Shown here: positions 23,062-33,065 of the stretch, one piece after another
Layout: each line of letters opens with the position of its first letter
Position numbering within the stretch: the first letter of the stretch is position 1
NCBI RefSeq assembly: GCF_030272615.1
Contig: NC_081415.1
Location: 631,703,041-631,767,040, forward strand
DNA from: Cryptomeria japonica
Taxonomy: Eukaryota > Streptophyta > Pinopsida > Cupressales > Cupressaceae
Length of the DNA: 64,000 nucleotides
Reading direction: 5' to 3'
The notes under the pieces: model-generated
What the model was told of the DNA's origin: nothing
Database searches by the model: none
Seen by the model: the letters and a program-made list of their open reading frames with translations, nothing else
Translations under genes and position numbers: made by a program

Positions 23062-23511
23062 TGTTGGTGTAAATAAATATTCATTTTGGATATTATTACC
23101 CTTACTTAAGTTAACTTAGGATAATGCATCTCTTCGTAGTTTGGATTTGAGACACTTAGGGAAGTGGGGACATAGGGATAGAGCTTGTAGGAGAAATTCC
23201 ACCTTTTGTGGTCTTATTTTGTTGTTACACTCCACTTTCGGTGGGTCATCCACCTCTTGTGGAATATTATATTATTTCTCCTACCTACCCCTAATATTTC
23301 TTACCTACCCTTGTTTCTCATTGAGCCACATGTCATATTTGTGTGCTCATACATCCATATGGCCTTGCCTATATAAGTAGGCCTATATTCATTGTATTGG
23401 TTAATCCAATTGATCATTTTTGCATATTGATGAGAATACAGTTTATTCTTGTCATTCTATTGTCTCTTTTTATGCTTTTCATTGTGCCCTTGATCTTGGC
23501 AAAATTCTACA
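23062..23511 (+). repeat. Copia 1, 3' LTR
   Basis: 450 bp, starts TGTTGG and ends CTACA, preceded by an AAGGGGGG polypurine tract. The TATATAAGTAGG box is near 23,370. Confidence 0.9.
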
Positions 23512-23537
23512 AAGAGTTTGTGTAAGGTTCTTGAATT

Positions 23538-24558
23538 AATCAGAGATTATTCAATTAGGTTTAAGAATAGGGGTGAATTTGGCTTAAAGCTTTACATGTT
23601 AAAATAAGCCCGTTCAATTTGGTTTATTAAATTTAATTACTTTGAGGACCTTATTGTTATAACTCTAATTAAATTACCTGTTTAGGTTTAAAGTTCAATT
23701 TGTTCTCAGGTTAGGATTAAAGTTCAAACTCTAATTTTGAGCACTAATTTAACACATAAAATTAAATTTTTATAAATTAGAAATTCCAATTTTGAAAATT
23801 AAAAGTACAAATATTTTGATGCATGCATACGATAACTTAGGTGACCTCATATTAATTTGTTATGGACCATAATGTAGGTGGACTATAATTTGTCACATGT
23901 GTATATATTTAAGACCTATTATTGCATAATAGACCTCCTAATCTGAAATGTTTTTGCATGTACGTGAAGTTGAATATAAATAGTTCACCTAAATTATTCA
24001 ACATGTTTAATAGGTTATAAATTTATGTCACATTTAAGACCTATAATCAATGTAATAGTCCTAATAGGCCTTATTATTAAAATCAATATGACCACGTATG
24101 AAAAAACATTTCACAATTAATATACTTAACTACCTTTAAGACAGATATATTATGTGATATTAAAGGACCTATCACATGAAATTACTTGTAAATGTAGATT
24201 AAATATTCAATATATATAATTTAGAACCTAGAAATTATGACATAGTAGGTCTTATTAATTTTATGACTTAATAGGTCTTATCTATTATAAATGGACTTAA
24301 TTATATAGGAGAAAAATGCAATTACACAACAAGCAAGTTGATGGAATTTGAAATTTGCAAATACACATGTATTATCTCAAATTAATTATGCTTTCCAATT
24401 AAAACAAAATTATTTTTAATCCTATTATTTCCAATTAATTTAATTAAGAACTTTTAAATTAATTTTCATTAAATATATTAGATAAAAAATATTGAGTTCT
24501 AATTAATTGATATGTAATACATATTAAATTAAATAGAAATAAAATTAAAAATACATAC
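23538..24558. other. Distal half of transposase-like intron 1
   Basis: AT-rich non-coding DNA between the Copia insertion and exon 1, with scattered TAATAGGTC/GACCTATTA phrases. No coding domain seen. Confidence 0.5.
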
Positions 24559-24661
24559 TTGCATCATGATATCTTTGTCTTCTTTGTTCTCGATATCTTT
24601 CTTCCGTTTCAAGAGAATAATTCCTTGAAGTCTTATTTTGCCTTCTCTTCTTGTTCCCCAT
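24559..24661 (-). CDS. Transposase-like gene, exon 1
   Basis: ATG at 24,661. Reads MGNKKRRQNKTSRNYSLETE then ERYREQRRQRYHDA and one base, ending at donor GTATGT. Thirty-four codons plus one base fit the two-base start of exon 2 exactly. The basic KKRRQNK...RYREQRRQRY pattern is typical of a DNA-binding or nuclear-targeting N-terminus. Confidence 0.6.
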
Positions 24662-25775
24662 GCTTTTACAAAAAACCTTCAAATTATTGCCCTCAAAATA
24701 ATTTTCAAATGTCTTCTCTCATCCAAAAATGCGAATTATTTTAATCATTTGTGTGATAAAAAATGGAAAAAATTATGGACATTTATACGACTCCACAAAT
24801 GAAAAAAAAAACAAAAAATGCATCGGTCAGAGTTTGAATGAAACCCGACAGTTAAAAATGGTTGGGTTCGCTCGAACATGACCGTTACAAAAATGTGTGT
24901 GCCAATATCGAGCCCATTGGTTTGAGTGAATGTGGGCTCGCTCGAACCCCTTAAGGTTCGAGCGAACCCAATTCGCTCGAACTACTGTTAATTCGAACCC
25001 TCAAATTAAAGGTTTCTCCCAAAAAATTTCAGAGTTTTGAAGAATTAATGACTTTGGAGCTCTGGTTCAAAGCACAAATGAAATAATCTTGATAACCCAA
25101 AAATATTAGATGGTATTACTCGGAGCAAACTTTCCAATGAGTATAACTGTGTTATATTTTGAATTTATTATGTTCTTGTTTTTTTAATTTTATGAAAAAT
25201 TGGTTTTTCACCGAACATGAACTTCTCTGTTCAACGCATTGGGAAAAATAAGAAACTAATTCAAAAAAATTCTGAAAAATATCTATGCCCCTGGTATTGA
25301 TGTCTTCTTTCTAACAAAAAAAATAAAATTGAATTTCGATTTATATAGAACAAGTTATGTGTTCAAACGTAAACCTATGTTTAAATTAATGACTAGTCGG
25401 ACTTCAAAACTTTATAAAATGAAAAATATTGAACATATCACTATAAAACCAAATGCAAGCCCTAGATATTGATGTTACAAACCAAAATTTGAAAGAATTG
25501 AGTTTTTATCATTTATAGGAAAAAAGTTATGCATTTCGGGAGGCACATCACTCTTAAAAAATGTAGTTTGTTGTAAAAAACTACTTTTCGAGGGAGATGG
25601 AAACTTTTTAAGAAAATCGTTCAAAAAAATTTGAAAAAAATGTATATAGAATCTACAAACAAAATGCTAGAAATCACTAATTTACATCATCTTCAAATTT
25701 TTAATAGTTTAAAAGTTATAGTTCTTGGAAGTTGAAGATTATTTTAAAAATGTACATCTCAGTGTCAAAAGTGGC
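24662..25775. other. Right subterminal region of the large DNA transposon
   Basis: Lies upstream of the transposase-like exon 1 and should hold its promoter. GGTTCG/CGAACC dyads cluster at about 24,861-24,985. Bases 25,203-25,375 resemble the reverse complement of 3455-3640 in the small inverted-terminus element. No other gene seen. Confidence 0.55.
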
Positions 25776-25808
25776 AAAAAAGTGGGAACCATTATTGTGA
25801 GTTCACCT
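25776..25808 (-). repeat. Right terminal inverted repeat of the large DNA transposon
   Basis: On the minus strand it reads AGGTGAACTCACAATAATGG then TTCCCACTTTTTT. Pairs with 7455-7486. AGGA follows directly at 25,809-25,812. Confidence 0.7.
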
Positions 25809-28690
25809 AGGATAGAGAGAGAAACTTTGAGATTGAACCACGAAGAAGATGAAATAATGGGATAACGACTTATAAATAATGAAGTTATTTTGATATCACA
25901 AGGAAAGACTTAGACTTTCAAATTTTGCAAGAAAAATAAAGATGGTTATCAAGTGTCTCATTTGAAAAGCCTTATAGATAGGCGTTTTATGAACTTGTAT
26001 CATATTAGATTGTCGTTATGGTAAATTAGTGAAGTCGGTGTGTAAGTTTTAAATAATGAAAAGTCACATATTAGTATTAAACTAAATATGATGTTTTGAG
26101 AAAAGAGGTAAATGAACCACGACACTTGGGAAGATAGAGAGAGAGTTTAGACGAGATAAACTTAGAATTCTAAACCATAAGAATGGAATGCATGTTAATG
26201 ATTATGCTATTTAAATGTTTTAATAATTGAATAAAAGAATGTGCACTCATTTTATTCAATTTACATGTAAGATACATACATGTGTTACACCTTAATATTT
26301 TTAATCTTGTCTTTAAAATTGCTTGAAAGATAGAAGGAAAAGAATGTTTTCTTTTAAGTGTATATTTGATTATCCATAAAATATTGTTTCCTGTCAGATA
26401 GGATTGATTGTAATAAAAGATTTACTCTATCAATTTCTATTCAAACGAAAGATTGTCTTCTTAGCATAGTATTTTATCTTGCAAGAAATAGGAAGCTAGA
26501 ATTGAAAGATGAAAGATTGTCTTCTGTACAATTTTATTCTAGATTATGTGAACAAAGCTAGATAGGCTTGTGTTTGTGGAAAGTTACCTTCCAGGATGGG
26601 TGCCAAATGTGGATTATAGAGAGAATAGTTGCTTTTCCAATTATCTATTTTTGTTGTGCATGGCATTATACTCGGCCGAGTAATCAAATTGAATAAACCA
26701 TTGAAATAGATGGAATTCTTTTATTTTATCCTCTCTACCATATCCTTGAATGATAATGAATGCTTGTTTCTTAATAGAAGTAGAAAATTGAAAATGCATG
26801 TATCATCTAGGCACGTACCAGATTCCATCTTGCCTTTTGAATTCTTTTGCTAAGCAATTCGTGCAGGGTCGGGTATTCTTGTTTGACCAAGAATTTCGGG
26901 GAAGCGTAAGCTTCAAGGTTGGGTGGAAAAAGCGCTTGAATCTTGTTCTCGTCTTCATGCTAAAGATTGCATTGGCGACAGCTTGGGTTGTAGATCAACA
27001 GATGCATCTCACCCTTTACTTTGTATTATTTTGTTATTGAACTTACGACAACTTGAAATGCATAAGTATTGTATGACCGAAATACTACTTTTATCGATTT
27101 ATTGAATAAAGAATATTTATCTTTTATAGAAATTTCATGTGTATTACAATCTAAATGGAATGATCAAATGAAGCTATGGATGGAAAAATGGAATGAAATA
27201 GATTTATTAATTGATTTATGAGTTTATTTAAGAATAAAGAGTATTTCAGCTATTATTTGAAGTTAACTCGATTTATGTCTTTACACTCCTTGGGCATATC
27301 CTTATTGGTGACCCTTATTTCATCCAAAATTGGGATGCAATTTTCCCAAATAAGAATACTCTCATCAATGCTTGTGTTTTCATCTTCTCTAATCAACAAT
27401 TATTATAAAGAGCCAAGACCATCATTTATTAAGTGGTAGATTTTAATAGATTTCTTGATTACTTCCTCACCCAGAATCTTGAGGTTTTCCCTCCATTTTC
27501 TAGCTACTTAAAAAAATCCATCCATATTCTACATTCATATCTTTAGACAAGGCAACTTGTAGGCTCATGCTACGTGTAGCTAAATCCACTAGATTGACAA
27601 GATGGTTAATATAATTTTTTGGCACCTCTTTTGTGGTTTCATCTTTTATGAATTCTCTAGAAGATTGTATCCACAACTTTGTAGTGATTGTTTCTCTCTA
27701 ACCCTTGTTTGTACGTCAAGATCAATATCTTGTATTTTATAATCCTCCTATTGCATTTCCTCTTCTGGCTTGTCTACTAAGGGGATGGCTATTTGGGCCC
27801 TTTGATGCCTTTGTTCATTTATAATTATAAAGGAGACTTTTCTAGCTTTCTTTTTCTTGGTCTAAGGAATTTTGAAGGTCTCTTCCAAGATTGTGAAATC
27901 CTTCTCCCTCAACTCACTATGTCTCGTGTGTATTCATCTATAATTTTGAATACATGCTCGCTAAAAATGTTCACGCTCTCTCAAATAAATATCAATTGTG
28001 TTGGATTACACCATTTCATTCTAGTTTATGGGGGACATTCTCTTCCAAGTGCCTAGACCTTAGGAGCTCCATGCTGCACTAGGTTACAACACACCTATCA
28101 TCCTTGTTTTGCGAGTTGAAAGATATTTGTCTCCCACAACAACCACCCTAGTAGGTATTTATGGAAAATATGGAAACATAGACAAGGCACCTAAATTGTT
28201 TTAAGAATACCACTATACCATGAGATTCGCTCTTTTTTATATATAAAAATTAATGAAAAATGTGCAATAATAATGTTTTAAAAAATATAATAAAAAATCT
28301 GTTTAAAAACAAACATTTTATTTTTTATTTTTTGTTTTGACACATTCTTCAACGCAAACTAATAGAGAAATGATGATGTGAAAACATTTAGACATCGACT
28401 TGAAAAGAACAAATTTCATGAAAGCGGGCATTTTTATTAATATAGAAAAAGATAATCTGAGCAACTACTTTTCAAACGAGAGCCCCTTGAATCCCATATT
28501 ACCCGCTACATACTATACTACTGGTCACATGGGCGCTGACCTTGAGACCGATCGATCGGCCCACGGAGACTGCAGATTAAACCAAACTAAACACTATAAT
28601 TAGCCGTTGGACTAATAGTTAAACAGTTGAAGTGTTGTAGAAGAAAATCAATATAATCATATGCAAATTATAAATTTCTATTACAAATTG
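25809..28690. other. Unresolved intergenic DNA
   Basis: Several short open frames (for example about 26,798-27,040 and 27,793-28,056) have no recognisable domain and no supporting splice or promoter pattern. Parts of 27.2-28.1 kb look like degraded retroelement text, but no motif can be named. Confidence 0.35.
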
Positions 28691-28910
28691 ATATACAAAC
28701 AGAGGTGAGCAAAAAGTTTGCATTTTGTGAAGCTTCTGCGTAATTTGTAATAAAAATGAGTTTTAAGTTTGGCACGTGGAATTAGAACAATTCTACGCCT
28801 GTGTTACAGAGAGAGATTTTGTATTGTTGTATTGTTGTTCAGAACAACTTAAGAAAACTGGTATTTTATTCACTAGAAAAAGAGATGTGTTACTTTCAAT
28901 GTATTTATTA
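28691..28910 (-). promoter_or_regulatory. Orphan LEA_2-type promoter copy without a gene body
   Basis: Similar to the DNA upstream of the LEA_2 gene at 31.9 kb (about 32,755-33,065), in the same orientation. It contains TGTGAAGCTTCTGCGTAATT (28,726-28,745), a GTTTGGCACGTGG phrase with a G-box core CACGTG, and the dyad GGAATTAGAACAATTCTACG (28,778-28,797). No LEA_2 coding sequence lies to its left, where the gene body would be expected. It is best read as a relic of a third tandem unit. Confidence 0.6.
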
Positions 28911-29859
28911 TTAGGGTGTAAAATAGTTATATTGTATATGAACTAGTAAATGATTAATTTTAGGTCACTTTCGTTGATTTAGTCCTCGTTGACTTGGTCC
29001 ATATCAAAAGAATTATTATGATCACTATTAGAGTTCATCATGATATAGTACCATGCATCCTCTAAATCTATAATCTCTTATCAAAATGAATAACTCATAA
29101 ATTGATGACTATCAAAGGCTCTAAGAGTCTCCCGACTAACTAACATTCTAACATCTCTAATGAAATGAATATAGGCATCTCATATCAATTAGAATGAAGA
29201 TGTCAAAGCATTATAGAAGATAATCTATAATCCATAATCCATCACCAAATGATGAAAAAACATCAATACCAAAGATCCCACTAAATAATGATCCTAAATT
29301 ATCCATGACATCCTAATAATTATCTCCTATAAAGATTTTACATAATCCACACACACTCAAGTGGAAAACCACTAGTTCCAAATAATAAAGTAGAGCTAAA
29401 TAATCCAATAGAAAAAGATAAACCACCACCTTCAATTAGGAATCAATCCAAAATAATCAATTCATTTTCATAATAACCATGTCATTGCAAAACTCCAAGC
29501 ATAGAATAAAACTTCATGACACCATGGTCACCACTAATAGCTCCAACTAAATCATTCAGCTAAGCTATATATGACATCATGATTAAAAAACCATGCTACT
29601 AGTCCCAATAATTGATTATCTATCCACTCTAGTAATCAATCTTCCCATCCCAATGCACCAATGGCAACAAAAAAAAAAAGGCTAATTAATCAAGACTAAA
29701 TCAAGACTAAAAATATATGTAGATATAGGTAGTCCATGTTCGATTCATCAATAAAAATTATTGTAGAAAACCCCAATAAATTGCACAATTTGTCAATCAC
29801 AAATAAGAAACCGTGTACACTTATCATCACATTACTAATCTGTAAATTAAAATAAAAAA
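28911..29859. other. Unresolved AT-rich intergenic DNA
   Basis: No long frame or repeat pair recognised. Lies just left of the first copy of the tandem duplicated segment. Confidence 0.35.
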
Positions 29860-31860
29860 GAAGATAACCTATAGATATTAAGATTTAAACACCATATCAA
29901 TTCTATTAATTTTTGAAATAAATCCAAAAATGAGTTGCCATAGTAAAGGAACCAATCAAGCATATGAAAGATAGTATAACATCTTCTTTAAACTGAATAC
30001 TCCACCATCTATTATGTACATACATTTAATCATGCTATGTGAATACTCAAATATATATGAACATCCATGAAACGATAATTATCACCATCATTATACTCAC
30101 ACTCACCTCTCACTAAACTAAAACTCTAAGTATCACGCATATCAATCATATCATGAAACCAAAAGACAACCTATATAATTGTCTCCATGAAAGTTGACAT
30201 ATTGAAAATACCTATAAACTATGTCATAAAACATACAATTTAATCTCATAAAAAATACTCTACTATAAAATTTTGTTCATAAATTCATCTAAATAAATAC
30301 ACCTTGAGTCTAATACTCCTACAAGTACTCAAATACATACAAATATCTCCCTAATCATCTAAGTGAAAAAACATGTAATCAACTATATAGTACTTAGAAA
30401 TTATCATTAATCATATTTTAAATTTAACCTAAAAAAAACTCCATATGTAAAATATATCAACTAATAACCATTCCAAAGTAAGATAATCTGTAGGCACCGA
30501 ATTCTAACACTAATAACAAAACCTAATGATCAAATCTATATCACTAGAAAGTTACCTTTAGAAAGTTGAGAATTCAATAATGTATGTGGCTATTATACAT
30601 CTTAGAAAAATGCTACAATATTTTTCTTCTTAAAATATAACTAGCCACTAGGCAATGGATCCTTAATCATGGTACTAGTGGTGATAGCGGGAAAGTAGTG
30701 AAAATAGTGATTGGGTGGTGGTATTGTCTAGTTGTGGTGGTGGGTTGACTAAGTAGCAATAGGGCATGTTTTGGCGATGAAAGGGTGTGGCACCTTTAGA
30801 TGGGCTCTATCCTCATGATTTGGCCATAATTAGGGTTTTTTAGAGACCATGACCAAGGATTGGTACGTTGCACCTAGTAGGAAACCCACCATGTGAATTA
30901 TCTTTGAAGGCCTACCATACACATGGAAAAATTTCTTTTTTTCCATAGAATATTCTCTATGACCAACATATGACTATATTGCTAACCACAATATATAGAT
31001 CAATATGACCATATGGATTCCATATGATTATATAGCCAGGCTTATTCAAGAGTTTCAAAAATGATAAAAAAAAAAGTTTTATCTTAGACAAAGTCAAGTT
31101 TTATATCAAAATATAAGTTTTTGGGCATCCTAAATTTAGTGGCAAGGTTTATTTTAATCTAGGGGTATCTAATAAAATTTTATCTTTAAGACTCCCACAA
31201 AAAAGAGCTCAAATAGAAAAGTTATTTGTCAAATCTTCATCAAACTTCATATTTACTAAAACACAAGTATATAAACATAGCTACAACCTTGAAATTAATT
31301 TCAATTTTACTATAAGACTATATCAATTCAAGTTCTATGCACAAGAATCCATTCATACTAAGAGTTGCAACTAGGAAGTTCTCCCAAAACCTTAAAAACT
31401 AGGTTCTAATACCTAATGAAAGCGAAAATTGTAGCATTGAAAAATATTTTCTCATGACATCCCAATAGAAAAATATGTAAAAAAATACTCAAACCCTACC
31501 ATCCAAGAGAATGAATAAATATACCATCAATATGACACAAGATATACCTTTGAATAGTCTCAGAGAGAAAAACCTAGCCTCCAAAAGAATCCATACTAAA
31601 TTTTGTATTTAACAATGAAACAATACAATACACATAGAATTTCCATCAATATTCTGAAACATCAAGTTCCTTTAATGCATTTGTCATGTGCAAGCACAAT
31701 AGATAACCGTGCAACCACACACACCATGCCATACTTTACATATGCACTTTCAAGAAAGCTCAATCAAGCTTAGCCAACTAACCAACCTCAACAACTACTG
31801 ATGTTCTTATTTTTATAGACAAAAGCTTGGACAAAGGCACCATGTGTTATCATATGATCA
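29860..31860. repeat. Tandem-duplicated intergenic segment, copy 1
   Basis: Bases 29,860-31,860 match 36,735-38,400 in order and orientation (for example ATGAGTTGCCATAGTAAAGG against ATGAGTAACCATATTAAAGG, and GCTTGGACAAAGGCACCA against ACTTGGACAAAACCACCA). Each copy lies 3' of an LEA_2 gene of the same orientation, so gene and flank were duplicated together. Internal content is non-coding and AT-rich. Confidence 0.7.
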
Positions 31861-31921
31861 GAGCCAAGAAAAACAAAAATAAGAAATGAATAGAGTGAAG
31901 AAACCACAGCATATCTACTAT

Positions 31922-32554
31922 CTAATGATCCAACTCTACTTTGCATTTCTGGCGAGTGAAGGCAGCGGCACTCGTTTCATTCAGAGGCACAGAAACTGAG
32001 CACTTCACTTTCAGCTTGAATCGATTTGTCTTAACTTTGCCAACCCTCAAACGAACGCGGGATCGCAGCTTCAATTCCACATCCTCAACGCCCTTCGAAT
32101 TGGACGACAAGTACACATTTCCAACAGAAATAATCAATGGACGAAAAGTGGTGGTGTTCTTGTGGCCCTGATAAAACTCTTCCAACGCGTTCACTCCAAC
32201 AGTCCCACCTCCATTATAATACGCAGATACCCGCAAGGTGTCGTAGTAGATGCCTATCTTCTTATTTGCATTCCGAACGCTCATCCCAACCACGATGTTA
32301 CTGCTGGTGCTATTTGTCATGTTACTGAATTGAACAGTGTCTACGTAGAATTTGGGTTTGCTGGGGCGCAAAACCAACCAGATAACAAGTGCTGCAATGC
32401 CCACAACAATGATGAGCGTAATTAAGAGGCTTAAAAGATGCTTGAGTATACAGCATGGGCCACACGAGGAGCTGTGCCTCCGCCTGTGAGTGTGACCCTG
32501 TGCTGAATAGGAGGCTCCATTGAAGGTCGACCCAGATTTAGTACCGTCGCCCAT
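31922..32554 (-). CDS. NDR1/HIN1-like (LEA_2 domain) membrane protein, copy 1
   Basis: Intact 210-residue intronless gene. The N-terminus (residues 1-35) is polar, with a His/Arg-rich stretch and CGPCC. One hydrophobic segment (about 36-62, ILKHLLSLLITLIIVVGIAAL and on) is followed by RPSKPKFYVD, the usual boundary before the LEA_2 domain (about 70-205). NxT/NxS sites (NMTNST, NTT, NET) fit an apoplast-facing domain. Proteins of this family (NHL, YLS9 type) are plasma-membrane anchored and are linked to defence and stress responses; that role is family knowledge. About 88% identical to copy 2 at 39.3 kb over the shared core. A TATA-like box lies about 200 bp upstream. No break is seen. Confidence 0.9.
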   Translation of the reverse strand: MGDGTKSGSTFNGASYSAQGHTHRRRHSSSCGPCCILKHLLSLLITLIIVVGIAALVIWLVLRPSKPKFYVDTVQFSNMTNSTSSNIVVGMSVRNANKKIGIYYDTLRVSAYYNGGGTVGVNALEEFYQGHKNTTTFRPLIISVGNVYLSSNSKGVEDVELKLRSRVRLRVGKVKTNRFKLKVKCSVSVPLNETSAAAFTRQKCKVELDH

Positions 32555-33065
32555 CAGACGCTCTATCTATAGCTCTGCAACTTTCTCAAACCTAGAGAAT
32601 TGTCTTTCTTCTGAATACACTACGACAATGTAGTACTCTGCTAACAGTTCCTTGAGATCACATGTAAATATGAGAAACTAATCAAAGATCAGTAAGAGTA
32701 ATCTAGCAAGAGAAATTGCTGTGGAAGATGTTTGAAGAAGTGTGATGAAATTGGAGTAATTATATAGCAGAAAGTTTGCTTTTTGTGAAGCTTCTGCGTA
32801 GTTTTTAATGAAAACAAGTTTTGAGTTTGGGACACGGTTTACAAAATTCAACACTGTATTTGATAGCTGGTGTGGCAGTACGCGGAATTAGAACAATTCT
32901 ACGCGGTTGGTCGTCGGTGTTACTTTGGAGATAAACATGGATTTCTTTTTTAATTATTAGGAAACTAGGAATACACAGCAACATTTTGGATTTTTTAGTG
33001 CTGTTTGGAACAGTTTATGGAAATTGGTATTTTATTAATTAAAAAAAGGGGGAGGTTACTTTCAA
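32555..33065 (-). promoter_or_regulatory. Promoter region of LEA_2 copy 1
   Basis: Minus-strand TATA-like CTATATAAT at about 32,759-32,767. Upstream lie TGTGAAGCTTCTGCGTAGTT (32,784-32,803), a GGGACACGGTTT block, and a dyad CGCGGAATTAGAACAATTCT then ACGCG (32,881-32,905). The CGCG core is of the type bound by CAMTA factors in plants, which is only a suggestion here. Most of the block is shared with the orphan copy at 28.7 kb. Confidence 0.55.

Larger units (their letters stand above)
16771..23511 (+). mobile_element. Ty1/Copia LTR retrotransposon 1, inserted in intron 1 of the transposase-like gene
   Basis: The LTRs at 16,771-17,200 and 23,062-23,511 differ at about 14 positions by hand count (roughly 3.3%), so the element is probably several to tens of million years old at slow conifer rates. 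A primer-binding site (TGGTATTAGAGCT at 17,201, initiator-Met tRNA type) and a G-rich polypurine tract before 23,062 are visible. Gag, protease, integrase, reverse transcriptase and RNase H follow in Copia order. The element is broken, with about four coding interruptions. It is flanked by a direct repeat of 23-26 bp (16,748-16,773 and 23,512-23,537), far longer than the 5 bp usual for Copia. Confidence 0.9.
13720..24661 (-). pseudogene. Five-exon DDE-type transposase-like gene, inactivated
   Basis: Minus-strand exons are 24661-24559, 16734-14716, 14571-14267, 14183-14055 and 13964-13720, all with GT...AG introns. Phases agree at introns 1, 2 and 4. Intron 3 joins one base out of frame. The encoded protein of roughly 930 residues has a basic N-terminus, a putative HTH (SLSSEFGFSRRTISKYVKRR), a C..C..C segment, a core with VVDFVENYSF, FYISDDKEHD, VWFNG and FFEIGHRKGEHDGAG, and a Cys-rich tail (CFCSECIFKNYVDC). 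As I recall, related proteins in animal genomes have WSDG where this has WFNG, so a catalytic Asp may be Asn here. In-frame TGA codons occur at 16,249-16,247 and 15,022-15,020. Intron 1 (16,735-24,558) holds a Copia insertion. It is inactive, with gene structure otherwise preserved. Confidence 0.7.
7455..25808 (-). mobile_element. Large two-gene TIR DNA transposon, degenerate, family not assigned
   Basis: The left end (7455-7486) reads GGGTGAATTCACAAAGCTGG then TTCCCACTTTT. The right end (25776-25808), on the minus strand, reads AGGTGAACTCACAATAATGG then TTCCCACTTTT. About 26 of 30 bases match. Both sides are flanked by AGGA, a possible 4-bp target duplication. Inside, in order, are 155-bp repeats with GGTTCG/CGAACC motifs, a palindromic satellite, a decayed plus-strand gene, a 145-bp repeat, a five-exon transposase-like gene on the minus strand, and more GGTTCG/CGAACC motifs. 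Removing the Copia element (16,771-23,511) leaves about 11.6 kb. The TIRs, the subterminal repeats and a DDE gene together support one element. Both genes carry stops, so it is inactive. The superfamily is not known to me. Confidence 0.7.

Noticed and set aside
7452-25812. AGGA as a firm target duplication of the large element
   Set aside because: Four bases can match by chance, and the outermost bases of the two TIRs differ (G and A), so it is only noted as possible.
26798-27040. 80-codon plus-strand frame
   Set aside because: No domain, no splice or promoter support, in unresolved AT-rich DNA.
27218-28200. Gypsy-type coding remnant
   Set aside because: The text feels like degraded retroelement sequence, but no polymerase, integrase or knuckle motif could be pointed to.
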